Source: an uncultured Prevotellaceae bacterium | Lineage (GTDB): Bacteria; Bacteroidota; Bacteroidia; Bacteroidales; Bacteroidaceae | Direction of reading: 5' to 3' | Length of the DNA: 64,000 bases | Assembly (NCBI GenBank): GCA_900318815.1 | Contig: ONMA01000003.1 | Span: forward strand, 1 to 64,000 | In this document: piece by piece, positions 43,243 to 52,515 of the stretch | How positions within the stretch are numbered: the first letter of the stretch is position 1 | Layout of the letters: the number at the start of each line of letters is the position of its first letter | Program-made: the position numbers and the translations under genes | Notes under the pieces: model-generated | Database searches by the model: none | What the model was told of the DNA's origin: nothing | The model's input: the letters and a program-made list of their open reading frames with translations, nothing else

Positions 43243-44610
43243 GTGGTGGAGGGCGTTGACGGTCTCGACATGAACAACCGCGACACGATGGGCGATGTCT
43301 ATGAGTATGTGTTGGGGAAGATGGCTGCTTCGGGCACCAACGGCCAGTTCCGCACGCCGCGACACATCATCGCCATGATGGTGGAGCTGATGAAGCCTAC
43401 CATCAAGGACACCATCTGCGACCCGGCTATGGGTAGTGCGGGATTTATCGTGGAGAGTGCGAAGTACGTCAAGGCACATTATGCCGACGAGCTGATGAAG
43501 CGCGAGAATCAGGAGCATTACCGTAATCGCATGTTCCACGGCTTCGACACCGACCAGACCATGCTCCGCATCGGGGCCATGAACCTGATGCTACATAGCG
43601 TCGATAATCCCGACATAGAATATAAGGACTCGCTATCTACCGACAATACCGATAGCGACCGCTACACCCTCTGTTTGGCCAACCCACCTTTTGCCGGAAG
43701 CATCGACAAGGAGGTTATCGCCAAGTCGCTGACGGCTATCGCTTCGACGAAGAAGACGGAGCTGCTCTTTGTGGCACTCTTCACCCGTATGCTGGAGTTG
43801 GGCGGTCGTTGCGCCTCGATTGTTCCCGACGGCGTGTTGTTCGGCACGTCGGCAGGACACAAGGCCATTCGTAAGGAACTGGTAGATCATCAACGACTAC
43901 AGGCCGTCATCTCTATGCCCAGCGGTGTGTTCAAACCTTACGCAGGTGTGAGTACCGCCATACTCATCTTCACCAAAACGAATAGTGGTGGTACGGATAA
44001 AGTATGGTTCTACGATATGCGGGCCGACGGTTTCTCTCTCGACGACAAGCGCAACCCCGTCAGCGAGAACGACATCCCCAACATCATCTACCGCTACGAG
44101 CACTTAGAAGAAGAGGAACAACGCAGCCGCAAGGAGCAGAGTTTCTTCGTTCCCGCCGATGAGATACGAGCTAACGACTACGACCTCTCTATCAATAAAT
44201 ATAAGGAGGTGGAGCGCGAGCGCGTGGAGTATGAGCCGGTCACGCCGGAGGACATCACACAGCTGGAGCGCATTATGTGGGAGGAACTGTGTACCCGTGA
44301 GGACTACGTCCGCTATACACAGTCGGACTCGATGAACGTGGCCATGTTCATCCGTTCGGTCATCAAGGTCGACCGTCAGGTGGCCTTAGAGAAGTTTACT
44401 AACTTCCTCAATGGCTCCACGCTGAATGCCCGCCAGATGGAGTATCTGAAGAGCATCATCTCCTACGTCTGCGAGAACGGTGATATTGAGCCACAGACCC
44501 TGATGAGCGTGTCGCCCTTCAACGACATCAACATCATCGACCTCTTCGACGACAAGGCCGTCCATGTCGGCAAATATGTGAATATGTTACACAACCTGAT
44601 AACTGCTTAA
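43243..44610 (+). pseudogene. hsdM: HsdM catalytic part joined to the HsdR C-terminal tail
   Basis: A 455-codon open frame. Residues 1 to about 325 are the HsdM N6-adenine methyltransferase core: QFRTPRHI, the SAM motif DPAMGSAGF (60-68) and catalytic NPPF (147-150), ending NDYDLSINKYKEVE. From about residue 330 (VEYEPVTPED) the sequence changes to the C-terminal domain of type I restriction subunit R (EcoEI_R_C type): LERIMWEELCTREDYVR, FIRSVIKVD, LNARQMEYLKSIISYV, ENGDIEP and LFDD. hsdS and nearly all of hsdR are missing, so a deletion joined the two genes in frame. The first in-frame start is GTG at 43243. Restriction activity is impossible, and methylation is doubtful without HsdS. Confidence 0.85.
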
Positions 44611-44623
44611 TAACCGTTTGAAA

Positions 44624-45727
44624 ATGAGAATAATACCACTTATTACAGCCATGCTACTTGCCACCACAGTTTCGGCACAGGAGCATTTGCAGAAGAAGGC
44701 GTTGGCCTCGGATGCTAAAAAGACCTTTACTGTTGTTAAGGAGAACCCGATAACGAGCGTAAAGAACCAACACCGTAGCGGTACGTGTTGGGCATACGCT
44801 ACCTTGGGATATTTCGAGAGCGAGATTCTTCGTAAGACAGGAAAAACTTACGACCTCTGCGAGATGTTCGCTGTCAGCAAGGACTATATGGACTGCGCCA
44901 CCCACTATGTGCGTATGCATGGCTATAGCCAGATTTCGGAGGGCGGTTCGTGCGACGATGTGCTGGAGGTGATACGCCAGCATGGCATCTGCCCTGAAGA
45001 AGCTATGCCTGCGCCAGGCTCATTGGTGGGCGACTCGCTGGCCAACTTCAAGGTGTTCTTCCCTGAGTTGGAACGAATGGTGAGTAGCATCGTCAAGAAG
45101 GGTGCTAAGGAACCTATGCCACATTGGCAAGACAGCGTACAGACCGTTATCGAGAAATACATAGGCCGATGCCCGGATACGTTTGTCTATGAGGGAAGGA
45201 CGTTCACGCCGAAGTCGTTTGCGGTAAGTCTTGGCCTCGACCTTGACGACTATGTTAGCCTGACCAGCTACACCCATCATCCGTTCAACCAGTGGTTCGT
45301 CATTGAAGCACCCTACAAATGGCGGTTGAAGCCCAGCTACAATATTTCCATTGAGCAGTTGATGGATGTGCTCGACAAAGCTCTGGACGCTGGCTATACG
45401 GTGGCATGGGGCGGCGATGTTACAGGTGATTTCACCCGCACAGGCCTGGCCATGCTGCCTGACAGTATCGTGCCTACCCAGCAGATGCGACAGGAACAAT
45501 GGGACAACTGGCGGATGACCTACGACCATGTGATGGTTGTCTACGGCAAAGCCGTTGACGAACAGGGCAAACCGTACTACTTGGTGAAGAACTCTTGGGG
45601 AAAGAGTGGACAGTACAAAGGTATCTGGTATATGTCGCGTGACTACATCACGTTGAATACCACCTATCTGTTTCTCAACCGTCATGCACTACCCGAAGCG
45701 ATGCACGGAGTTACTATACATGTATGA
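44624..45727 (+). CDS. Secreted papain-like C1 peptidase (bleomycin hydrolase family)
   Basis: A 367-residue cysteine peptidase with a signal peptide (MRIIPLITAMLLATTVSAQ). The catalytic triad is visible: cysteine in QHRSGTCWAYA, with the oxyanion glutamine before it, histidine in YDHVMVVYG and asparagine in VKNSWG. It resembles aminopeptidase C/bleomycin hydrolase (C1B), but is about 80-100 residues shorter and secreted. The start at 44624 was chosen over a TTG six bases earlier. It lies 13 bases after the restriction remnant and probably marks the return to core chromosome. Confidence 0.88.
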   Translation: MRIIPLITAMLLATTVSAQEHLQKKALASDAKKTFTVVKENPITSVKNQHRSGTCWAYATLGYFESEILRKTGKTYDLCEMFAVSKDYMDCATHYVRMHGYSQISEGGSCDDVLEVIRQHGICPEEAMPAPGSLVGDSLANFKVFFPELERMVSSIVKKGAKEPMPHWQDSVQTVIEKYIGRCPDTFVYEGRTFTPKSFAVSLGLDLDDYVSLTSYTHHPFNQWFVIEAPYKWRLKPSYNISIEQLMDVLDKALDAGYTVAWGGDVTGDFTRTGLAMLPDSIVPTQQMRQEQWDNWRMTYDHVMVVYGKAVDEQGKPYYLVKNSWGKSGQYKGIWYMSRDYITLNTTYLFLNRHALPEAMHGVTIHV

Positions 45728-45742
45728 CAACGTAGAACAACT

Positions 45743-46144
45743 ATGCACTATAACTCAGCCAAGGCCAATGCCGCCGAACAGAAAGACCAGCGCAAGTCGC
45801 TGCGACAGAACATGACTCCTGCCGAGGCGCTGCTTTGGCGGTCGCTGCGCGGACGTGGCGCAGGGGGCTGGAAGTGGCGGCGGCAGCAGGGCATCGGCCC
45901 CTTCGTGCTCGACTTCTACTGCCCCGCGCTCCGGCTTTGCATCGAGCTGGACGGCTCGGCGCACGACTATACCTACGAGTACGACGAGCAGCGCACGAGG
46001 TATCTCAATGCGCAGGGGATTCGCGTAGTGCGGTTCTCCAACGATCAGGTGTTCACCTGCTACGACGGCGTGGTGGCCGAGATTGTGCGCATCTGCGGGG
46101 AGATGGCTGAGAATACAGACCCCACCCCCAGCCCCTCCCCTTGA
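45743..46144 (+). CDS. DUF559 endonuclease-domain protein
   Basis: A 133-residue protein of the DUF559 group, a small PD-(D/E)XK-like fold related to Vsr. It shows MTPAEALLWRSLRGRG, then VLDFYCPALRLCIELDGSAH with the likely catalytic D, E and D residues, and RVVRFSNDQV near the end. The role of the family is unclear; a DNA repair or mobile-element role is possible. Its last residues (TDPTPSPSP) and stop are encoded by the palindromic repeat at 46118-46204. It starts 15 bases after the peptidase gene. Confidence 0.85.
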   Translation: MHYNSAKANAAEQKDQRKSLRQNMTPAEALLWRSLRGRGAGGWKWRRQQGIGPFVLDFYCPALRLCIELDGSAHDYTYEYDEQRTRYLNAQGIRVVRFSNDQVFTCYDGVVAEIVRICGEMAENTDPTPSPSP

Positions 46145-46204
46145 AGGGAGGGGAGACACCGCGAAACTCCCCGCCCCTGTAGGGGAGGGGTTGGGGGTGG
46201 GGTC
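46118..46204. repeat. Palindromic CCCCACCCCC/GGGGGTGGGG repeat
   Basis: 23-base arms (46118-46140 and 46182-46204) with one mismatch, enclosing two smaller hairpins. It overlaps the end of the DUF559 gene and fills most of the gap to the next gene. Strongly resembles REP/MITE-like elements. Confidence 0.82.
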
Positions 46205-46354
46205 AGAAACTTAGAAACTCCTTAGAAAATCTTAATTCCCGAGGCGAAACAGCGTCGTTCTCGGGATTTCTTCGTAACTTTGCAGGCGATATGAAACACG
46301 ATTTCGAGCTATCGAAAGTGATTTTTTCTGAAACTTATTGGTACAACGAGAAGA

Positions 46355-46930
46355 ATGAGTATACAGGTGACATATAGAAGGACGAAACAGCTGTCCATGC
46401 GCATCGTGAAGAATGGCGATGTGCATGTGTCGGCACCAATCGGTCTGCCTCGCGAGAAGGTGATGGAGTTTGTCGAGGAAAACCGCGACTGGATTAACGA
46501 AGCCAGGAAGAAAACATACGAGCGGCAGAAGCAACGGGCAGAATTCTTCAACCAGTTGCCATTGGCCACCCGTGCGCAGGCTGATGATGCGCTGAAACGT
46601 CTGAAGGCATTGGTTGAGCCAATGATGGATCGGCATTCCAAGGAAATGGGGGTACATCCAAGTATCGTCTATTACAAAGCAACTATTTCACGCTGGGGAC
46701 AATGTAACGTCCGAGACCGCAGCATCTATATATCCGCATACGTTCTGCTGTTGCCAGAGTGGTGTGTGGAGCATGTAGTGGTGCATGAACTGTGTCATCT
46801 GTTAGAGCCCAGTCATAATGCCCGCTTCCATGCCTTGATGGATAAGTATTTCCCTCGATGGCGCGAGGCACGGAAAGAGACCCGCAGGATATGCCAGATG
46901 ACGGATGATGAGGGTAATGACGAAGAATAA
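46355..46930 (+). CDS. YgjP/SprT-like zinc metallopeptidase
   Basis: A 191-residue protein of the YgjP-like (DUF45) family. The zinc motif HELCH (in VVVHELCHLLEPSHNARFH) is intact, with the third ligand histidine in the SHNARFH segment. The N-terminal half has the typical start (VTYRRTKQLSMRI and VSAPIGLPREKV) and the WGQC motif near the centre. It is cytoplasmic. Substrate unknown. Followed by a gap (46931-47088) with no clear gene. Confidence 0.88.
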   Translation: MSIQVTYRRTKQLSMRIVKNGDVHVSAPIGLPREKVMEFVEENRDWINEARKKTYERQKQRAEFFNQLPLATRAQADDALKRLKALVEPMMDRHSKEMGVHPSIVYYKATISRWGQCNVRDRSIYISAYVLLLPEWCVEHVVVHELCHLLEPSHNARFHALMDKYFPRWREARKETRRICQMTDDEGNDEE

Positions 46931-47088
46931 AATACAAAAAAATGCCCCGCACTTCCCAGCGTGGAGCATCATCCCTATTAGGTATTAGCCTTTTTAAGGT
47001 AAAAAGATTGTATTCAGGATAACGGTTGCAAAATTAATAAATATCTATATTAAAGACAAATAATTTCGTGTGTTATTTAGCATGTTTG

Positions 47089-50000
47089 TTAAAAATTGCG
47101 CCATTCACGCCTTCCTCTCTCTCCTCTTGACCCACTCTCCCCTCTTGGTCCTCTCTCCATGTTATAACTGTTACCGAAGAAATTGAGCCTGTAGCTGACG
47201 TGGAGCATAGCGTAGGTAGTAATGGCGTGTACCTCCCTGTCGGTCCAGCCGTTGGCATTGACATTGCGCGAGAAGTTGGTCTGCTGGTGCAGGATGTCGT
47301 ACCATTGGAGCATCACCATCAGCTTCTTTCCACGCAGGAAACTATGGGAAAGCTGGGCGTTCCAGATTACTTCATTGGTGTTCAGCGTCTCGTCGCTATA
47401 GCCTCTCTTGCTGTATATGTGAATGTCTGTGCTCAGGGTGGTTTCCCAGGGGAAGGTAATCTTTGTGTTTCCGCCGTAGGAGATGTTCCAGGTAGAGAGG
47501 TTGCGGGAGGCCTGTAGGCGGTTCTCGGTTCGGGCGTATGTAGCACGTGCGTTGAGCGAGAAACTGATGTCTCGCACCCGATAGCTTAGCGAAGCCGATG
47601 GCGTCAGGTTATAGGTATGGGTCACGTTGCGGTCAGGCTGGGCAGTACGGTTGAGGTTGACATAGCCCACGTGGTGGCTATAACTACCGCTTAGACCGCC
47701 ACTGACGTCCCATCTGTTGAGCGTGTCAAGACCTACGTTGAAGCTGGAGCCACCGTTCAGGCTCCAGTTGCCGTTGATGTTTTCCGGTTTTGATATGCGT
47801 CCGCCCGTTGTCTCATTGTAAGTGACAACGTTTCCCACGGAGTTGCTGGTGCGCTGCCAGTTGCCATTCACGCTGAAACTCCAGTGCCGCTGCTGCTTCG
47901 GTATCTGCATGCCAAGGCTGTCTTCCACGAACGCTGGCGGTCGCTGCATCTGGAAGTTGGTGCTAAAGTTGGTGGTGAACGAAGGTTTCAGTCCGGGATT
48001 ACCCATCGTAATGTTGAGCGGGTTGGTGTCGTCGTAGATGTCGAGCAACTGCGTAATACTGGGCTGCTGCGTGTTGCCTCGCAAGGTGACCTGCAAGTTG
48101 GTCTGCTGGTTAGGGCGATAGCGCCAGTTCAGCGTGGGCGACATGTTGGCCACCGTGCGCACGGTGTCGACAGGTAGTCCTAAATATTGCTGAATGTAGT
48201 GCGAACGCTGGGGCTGTATGGACACGCCCACGTTCATGTTATACTTCTCCCTGACAAACCGCAGTTGCACGTCGGCATTATACCCATGTTCTGTACGCTC
48301 CGAGAAGCGGCTCAGCCGGTCGCTCAGGTATTCCTCGTAAGGGTTGTCCAAGTAACCGAAGAGGCGGTTCCATTCACGGTATTGGTTGAGTACGTCGGCG
48401 AAGGCCTCGTCCGACAAGTCGGGGAAGTCGTAAGTTGATGGGTCGTTCTTCTGGTGGCTGTAGTTATATCGGAGGTTCAGCTGTAGGAAAAGACCTTGCG
48501 CACCAAAAGACCTCTGGCCCCTGCGGCCTCCACGGGAGGAAGACCTCGAAGCAGAAGCATTGGCTTGCGCCTGTGGTGGCGTCCAAAGAGGCTCGGTATA
48601 GGTGCCCCCAATCGAATAGCTGAAGTTGAATGAGGGCGACAGGGTGTAGCGGTTGGTCTGATAGGTGGAGTCGTTACCATACTGGTCCTGCGTCTGGTAC
48701 AGATGTACCCGTGACAGACTGGCATTCCGGCTGTCCCCGTCACGATAGTTGATGTTGCCACTGATGGCCACATTGCGCCCTTTGTTGCCAAAGCGTCGGT
48801 ACAACTGAATCTGCGAACTAATGTTCCTGCTCTCGCTATAGCCTAACGACTTGCCGAGCCTATCATTAACAATCTGGTCTTTCTCGTGCATGGTCTGCCG
48901 CCCTTCCTCACTCAAGGGGGCGGTGACGAAATCGTATGGATTGGCATTAAACGATGCCGAGGTCGACGTATTGCGGCTGTTGTTGGAGGAAATGTTCACG
49001 TTGGGGCGGAAAGAAAGGGTGGTCAGCGAGTCGATGGTCCATTGCAGGTTCATGTTGCCCGTCCATCCGTTACTACGGGAATAGCTCTGGTTGACACTGT
49101 TGGAGAAGGCACCGCCACGAGTCTTTACAAAGCTTTCCGACCCCGTGCGGTTCCAGTTGTCGGCATCATTCCTGTCCCACGTCACCCGTCCGCTCACCTT
49201 CAAGTCCTTGTTGTTCTCGTAGCTGATGTCAAGTGCCGCCGTCTTCGTCTCTCTCTGGCCGCTTCCATTACCTCGTCCGCGACCGCCCCGCCCAGAGAAA
49301 TTGCGGCCATTCACATTGTTGGCATTGCCCATGAAGGTATAGCGCATGGCTCCGAAGGGCTTCATCGCCGTAAGCCGCAGGCCGTATCGTTGATCGGTGC
49401 CGTAGCCAATGTCGGGGTTTGCCTGTAGGCCGCGACGGGCACTTCGTTTCGTAACAAACTCAAGCACAAAGTCGTCGTTGCCGTCGTCCACGCCCGTGAG
49501 CCGCGAGAGGTCGCTTTTCTCGTCGTAGGCTTTCACCTTGTCGATGACGTAGGAAGGCAGGTTCTTCATCACGGCATCGTTATTGCCCGTCATAAAGTCA
49601 CGTCCATCCATCTTGAACTTCTTCACGTTCTTGCCGTTGATGCTGATGCCGCCGTTATCGTCAATCTTCGCGCCGGGCAGCATCTCGACCAGCGCCTCTA
49701 TCACCGAGCCTTCGGGCACCCTGAAGGCATCGGCATTATAAACTACGGTGTCGTCCTTGATCGTCATCTTGGGCAGGTTGGCCGTGACGACCGCCTCTTG
49801 AAGTTCCACTACGCTGGGCTGCATGAGGATGTCGGCCAGCGAAGTGTTGCGACCGCTGGTCAATGATAGGCTCCTGACGGATTCCTTATAGCCCAGATGA
49901 CTGATCCTGAGCAGATAATTGCCCTTCGGGATATTGCTGATGGCAAAACGGCCTTGCCCGTCGGTCAAGGCTCCCTTCAGGAAAGAGGTGTCCTTCTTCT

Positions 50001-50148
50001 CAATCCTGAATAATTGTAAGGTGGTCTGTATGAGGGCTTCCCGACTCTCGCCGTCGACCACGCGGCCAGAAAGCGAAGCCCTCTGTGCCGACACAGGTGT
50101 CAGCGCCGAAAGAAAGAAAAATGAGAGAAGGAGAAGCCTTAAGTCCAT
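47089..50148 (-). CDS. TonB-dependent-receptor-like outer membrane protein (OMP_b-brl type)
   Basis: A 1019-residue outer-membrane protein. Signal peptide MDLRLLLLSFFFLSALTPVSAQ, then a carboxypeptidase-regulatory-like domain (ASLSGRVVDGESREALIQTT to about 120), a plug domain (about 125-230, VVTANLPKMTIKDDTVVYNADAF), and a long beta barrel. A glycine/arginine-rich loop (RNFSGRGGRGRGNGSG) and a low-complexity C-terminal tail (RGPRGESGSRGERGRR) stand out. Start chosen at 50148 because it begins a clean signal peptide. No SusD partner is present, so this is probably not a glycan importer; the substrate is unknown. It is divergent from the next receptor. Confidence 0.87.
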   Translation of the reverse strand: MDLRLLLLSFFFLSALTPVSAQRASLSGRVVDGESREALIQTTLQLFRIEKKDTSFLKGALTDGQGRFAISNIPKGNYLLRISHLGYKESVRSLSLTSGRNTSLADILMQPSVVELQEAVVTANLPKMTIKDDTVVYNADAFRVPEGSVIEALVEMLPGAKIDDNGGISINGKNVKKFKMDGRDFMTGNNDAVMKNLPSYVIDKVKAYDEKSDLSRLTGVDDGNDDFVLEFVTKRSARRGLQANPDIGYGTDQRYGLRLTAMKPFGAMRYTFMGNANNVNGRNFSGRGGRGRGNGSGQRETKTAALDISYENNKDLKVSGRVTWDRNDADNWNRTGSESFVKTRGGAFSNSVNQSYSRSNGWTGNMNLQWTIDSLTTLSFRPNVNISSNNSRNTSTSASFNANPYDFVTAPLSEEGRQTMHEKDQIVNDRLGKSLGYSESRNISSQIQLYRRFGNKGRNVAISGNINYRDGDSRNASLSRVHLYQTQDQYGNDSTYQTNRYTLSPSFNFSYSIGGTYTEPLWTPPQAQANASASRSSSRGGRRGQRSFGAQGLFLQLNLRYNYSHQKNDPSTYDFPDLSDEAFADVLNQYREWNRLFGYLDNPYEEYLSDRLSRFSERTEHGYNADVQLRFVREKYNMNVGVSIQPQRSHYIQQYLGLPVDTVRTVANMSPTLNWRYRPNQQTNLQVTLRGNTQQPSITQLLDIYDDTNPLNITMGNPGLKPSFTTNFSTNFQMQRPPAFVEDSLGMQIPKQQRHWSFSVNGNWQRTSNSVGNVVTYNETTGGRISKPENINGNWSLNGGSSFNVGLDTLNRWDVSGGLSGSYSHHVGYVNLNRTAQPDRNVTHTYNLTPSASLSYRVRDISFSLNARATYARTENRLQASRNLSTWNISYGGNTKITFPWETTLSTDIHIYSKRGYSDETLNTNEVIWNAQLSHSFLRGKKLMVMLQWYDILHQQTNFSRNVNANGWTDREVHAITTYAMLHVSYRLNFFGNSYNMERGPRGESGSRGERGRREWRNF

Positions 50149-50243
50149 GTCTTGTCTTTGTCTTTTATCGGTTGTCAATATACAATTAGACGAAAAAAGC
50201 GGGATTAGTTTAATCAAATGATAGCAGAATCAGAAATTATTCG

Positions 50244-50251
50244 TAAATTTG
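50244..50251 (+). promoter_or_regulatory. -7 box of the BtuB-like receptor gene
   Basis: TAAATTTG followed by TAGCGCC, 20 bases before the ATG at 50272. It argues that translation starts there and not at the earlier ATG 50218. Confidence 0.55.
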
Positions 50252-50271
50252 TAGCGCCAAATAAACAATTC

Positions 50272-52365
50272 ATGTACAAACCAAACTTTCAGAAACGCGA
50301 AGTATTCGTTTTCCATCAGTTTCAACGGAAAGGGTACTCGCTCTTTGCGTGTCTGGGTCGCGAGGTCATCATCTCGGTGCTGAGCGTGGCCACGCTTTCA
50401 TCAACGAAAGCAGCCATCGTCAGCAACAAGGTGTGGTACGGCGAACAGGCAGACACGGTAAAGACCGTATGGCTCGGCGACGTCGGCATCACGGGGGCAC
50501 GCGCTCCGCTGACCAAGAGTCAGGCGGCGAGAATGGTAACTGTACTGAGCCGCGAGGACATTGCGCAGGCGCCAGTACAAAGTGTTAATGATTTGCTGAA
50601 GTACGCCGTGGGCGTTGATGTGCGTCAGCGAGGGGCACTTGGCTCCCAGACCGACATCTCCATCAGGGGCGGAACACAGGAACAAATCACCCTCCTGCTC
50701 AATGGCATCAACATCTGCGACCCGCAGACGGGGCACAACGTGCTCGACCTGCCCGTGCAGCTCAGCGAGATAGTGCGCATCGAAGTACTCGAAGGCCCTG
50801 CCGGTCGCGCCTATGGCACTTCATCGCTCGTGGGAGCCATCAATATCGTAACGAGAGGTAATTGGCAGCCTTCGGCTGACCTCTCAGTAGAGAGTGGCTC
50901 TTTCGGCTACGCCAAAGCCTCCTTCGTAACAAGACTCTCCCCGCATCACCCATCGCCCAGTGCCCATCAGCACTCGGTGAGTGGCAGCTACCAGCGCAGC
51001 GACGGCTACAGTCGTTCTGCTGCGGGCACGCTGAACACCGACTACCGAGGCTCGAAGGCTTTCTATCAGGGAGAGTACGAGGACGGGCAGGTACGGCTCT
51101 CCTGGCACGCAGGCGTAGCCGACAAAGGCTGGGGTTCCAGTACCTTCTATGCGTCGCCCCGATGGCAGGCCGACGACCAGTATGAACATACCACAAAGTT
51201 CTACGCCGCCCTTCAGGCCGATACTAAGCAAGGAGCCGTGCATTTCCATCCTACAGTCTACTGGAACCAGTTCCTCGACCGCTATGAGGGCTATCGCGGC
51301 AAGCCCGAGGTCATGCCCTATAATTATAATAGGTGTAACGTCTATGGCATCAACCTGAACAGCTACTTCGACTGGGTGGCTGGAAGGACGGCCTTCGGTG
51401 CCGAGTTGCGAAATGAAGACTTAGTGAGCGGGAACTTGGGCGAACCGCTCTTCCAGACGCATCACATCAGCGGAACCGACCGCGACTACACCCTCGGCAT
51501 CAACAGGACCAACATCACGGCACATGCGGAACACAACCTCCTGCTCCGTCGCCTGACGGTCTCTGCCGGCTTTGTGGCGGTGAAAAGTTCATGGAGCCAC
51601 ATCAACATGAGCCTCTATCCGGGCATAGACATCAGCTATCAATGGAACAACGCACTAAAGCTCTTCGCGTCCTATAACACCTCGTTTCGCCTGCCCTCTT
51701 TTACCGAGATGTACTATAAGCTGCAAGGATATGCCGCCGACCCGCACCTGAAGCCCGAAGAGATGCACGCCGTGGAGATTGGTGTCCAGTATCAGATGCC
51801 CGCCCTCCAGGCCAAGGCCGCCATCTATCATCATCACGGCAGGAACATGATAGACTGGATCATGGATACTTCAGCGGGCGAGGCAGCCGTCTGGCAGAGC
51901 GTGAACCACACCAAGATCAATGCCTACGGGGTGGAAGCCCATGCTGCGCTCGACTTCCGCGAACTCATTCCCACGCAGAAGGTACTGACGTCGGCGCAAC
52001 TGTCGTATAGCTATATCGCGCAGGACAAAGAAAAAGAGCCAGGCATCGTGTCGCAGTATGCCTTGGAGTATCTTCGCCATAAGCTGACGGGACGTGTAGG
52101 CCTGCATGTATGGCGAAAGCTGCACGCGGGGCTGAACATCCGCTGGCAAGACCGCGTGGGAATCTACACCGACTTCCAAGGCCAGGTACACGACTACCGT
52201 CCCTTTGCCCTGCTCGATGCCCGGCTGACGTGGAACAGCAACCGCTATTCCCTCTATGCCGAAGCCAACAACATGCTCGACAATCGCCACTACGTGGACT
52301 TCGGCAACGTGCCCCAGCCAGGTCTCTGGTTGGTCATTGGAGGTCGCTGGCACTTCGATTTATGA
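50272..52365 (+). CDS. TonB-dependent receptor, BtuB-like
   Basis: A 697-residue TonB-dependent outer-membrane receptor. The plug domain spans about residues 60-180 (GARAPLTKSQAARMVTVLS to NIVTRGNW), including ISIRGGTQEQITLLLNGI and VLEGPAGRAYGTSSL. The barrel follows with the TonB receptor end GNVPQPGLWLVIGGRWHFDL. The plug is of the BtuB/siderophore type, so cobalamin or an iron complex is a likely substrate. The N-terminus is unusually long: about 48 residues precede a conventional mature start, with a hydrophobic stretch GREVIISVLSVATLSS that could be the signal. Start 50272 is preferred to 50218 from promoter position. Confidence 0.87.
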   Translation: MYKPNFQKREVFVFHQFQRKGYSLFACLGREVIISVLSVATLSSTKAAIVSNKVWYGEQADTVKTVWLGDVGITGARAPLTKSQAARMVTVLSREDIAQAPVQSVNDLLKYAVGVDVRQRGALGSQTDISIRGGTQEQITLLLNGINICDPQTGHNVLDLPVQLSEIVRIEVLEGPAGRAYGTSSLVGAINIVTRGNWQPSADLSVESGSFGYAKASFVTRLSPHHPSPSAHQHSVSGSYQRSDGYSRSAAGTLNTDYRGSKAFYQGEYEDGQVRLSWHAGVADKGWGSSTFYASPRWQADDQYEHTTKFYAALQADTKQGAVHFHPTVYWNQFLDRYEGYRGKPEVMPYNYNRCNVYGINLNSYFDWVAGRTAFGAELRNEDLVSGNLGEPLFQTHHISGTDRDYTLGINRTNITAHAEHNLLLRRLTVSAGFVAVKSSWSHINMSLYPGIDISYQWNNALKLFASYNTSFRLPSFTEMYYKLQGYAADPHLKPEEMHAVEIGVQYQMPALQAKAAIYHHHGRNMIDWIMDTSAGEAAVWQSVNHTKINAYGVEAHAALDFRELIPTQKVLTSAQLSYSYIAQDKEKEPGIVSQYALEYLRHKLTGRVGLHVWRKLHAGLNIRWQDRVGIYTDFQGQVHDYRPFALLDARLTWNSNRYSLYAEANNMLDNRHYVDFGNVPQPGLWLVIGGRWHFDL

Positions 52366-52460
52366 ATGGTTTTGCCAAGTAGATATGTCACAATAGCGGT
52401 CATAGCGCAAAAAAGATTTAAATTATGAATTACATATTATGATTTATGAACAAAAAATCG

Positions 52461-52468
52461 TATCTTTG
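52461..52468 (+). promoter_or_regulatory. -7 box of pgk
   Basis: TATCTTTG followed by CGCTC, 48 bases before the pgk ATG. Upstream, 52423-52450 is a run of ATTATGA-like words. Confidence 0.55.
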
Positions 52469-52515
52469 CGCTCAGTTTGTTATACAAATTATTTACCCAT
52501 CAATTGTTTACTAAT

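Noticed and set aside
47089..50148. SusC-type glycan importer
   Set aside because: No SusD gene or glycoside hydrolases adjoin, and the barrel resembles the OMP_b-brl group rather than SusC.
50218..50271. Upstream ATG (50218) as the start of the BtuB-like receptor
   Set aside because: A -7 box at 50244-50251 lies inside that extension, and the added residues do not form a signal peptide.
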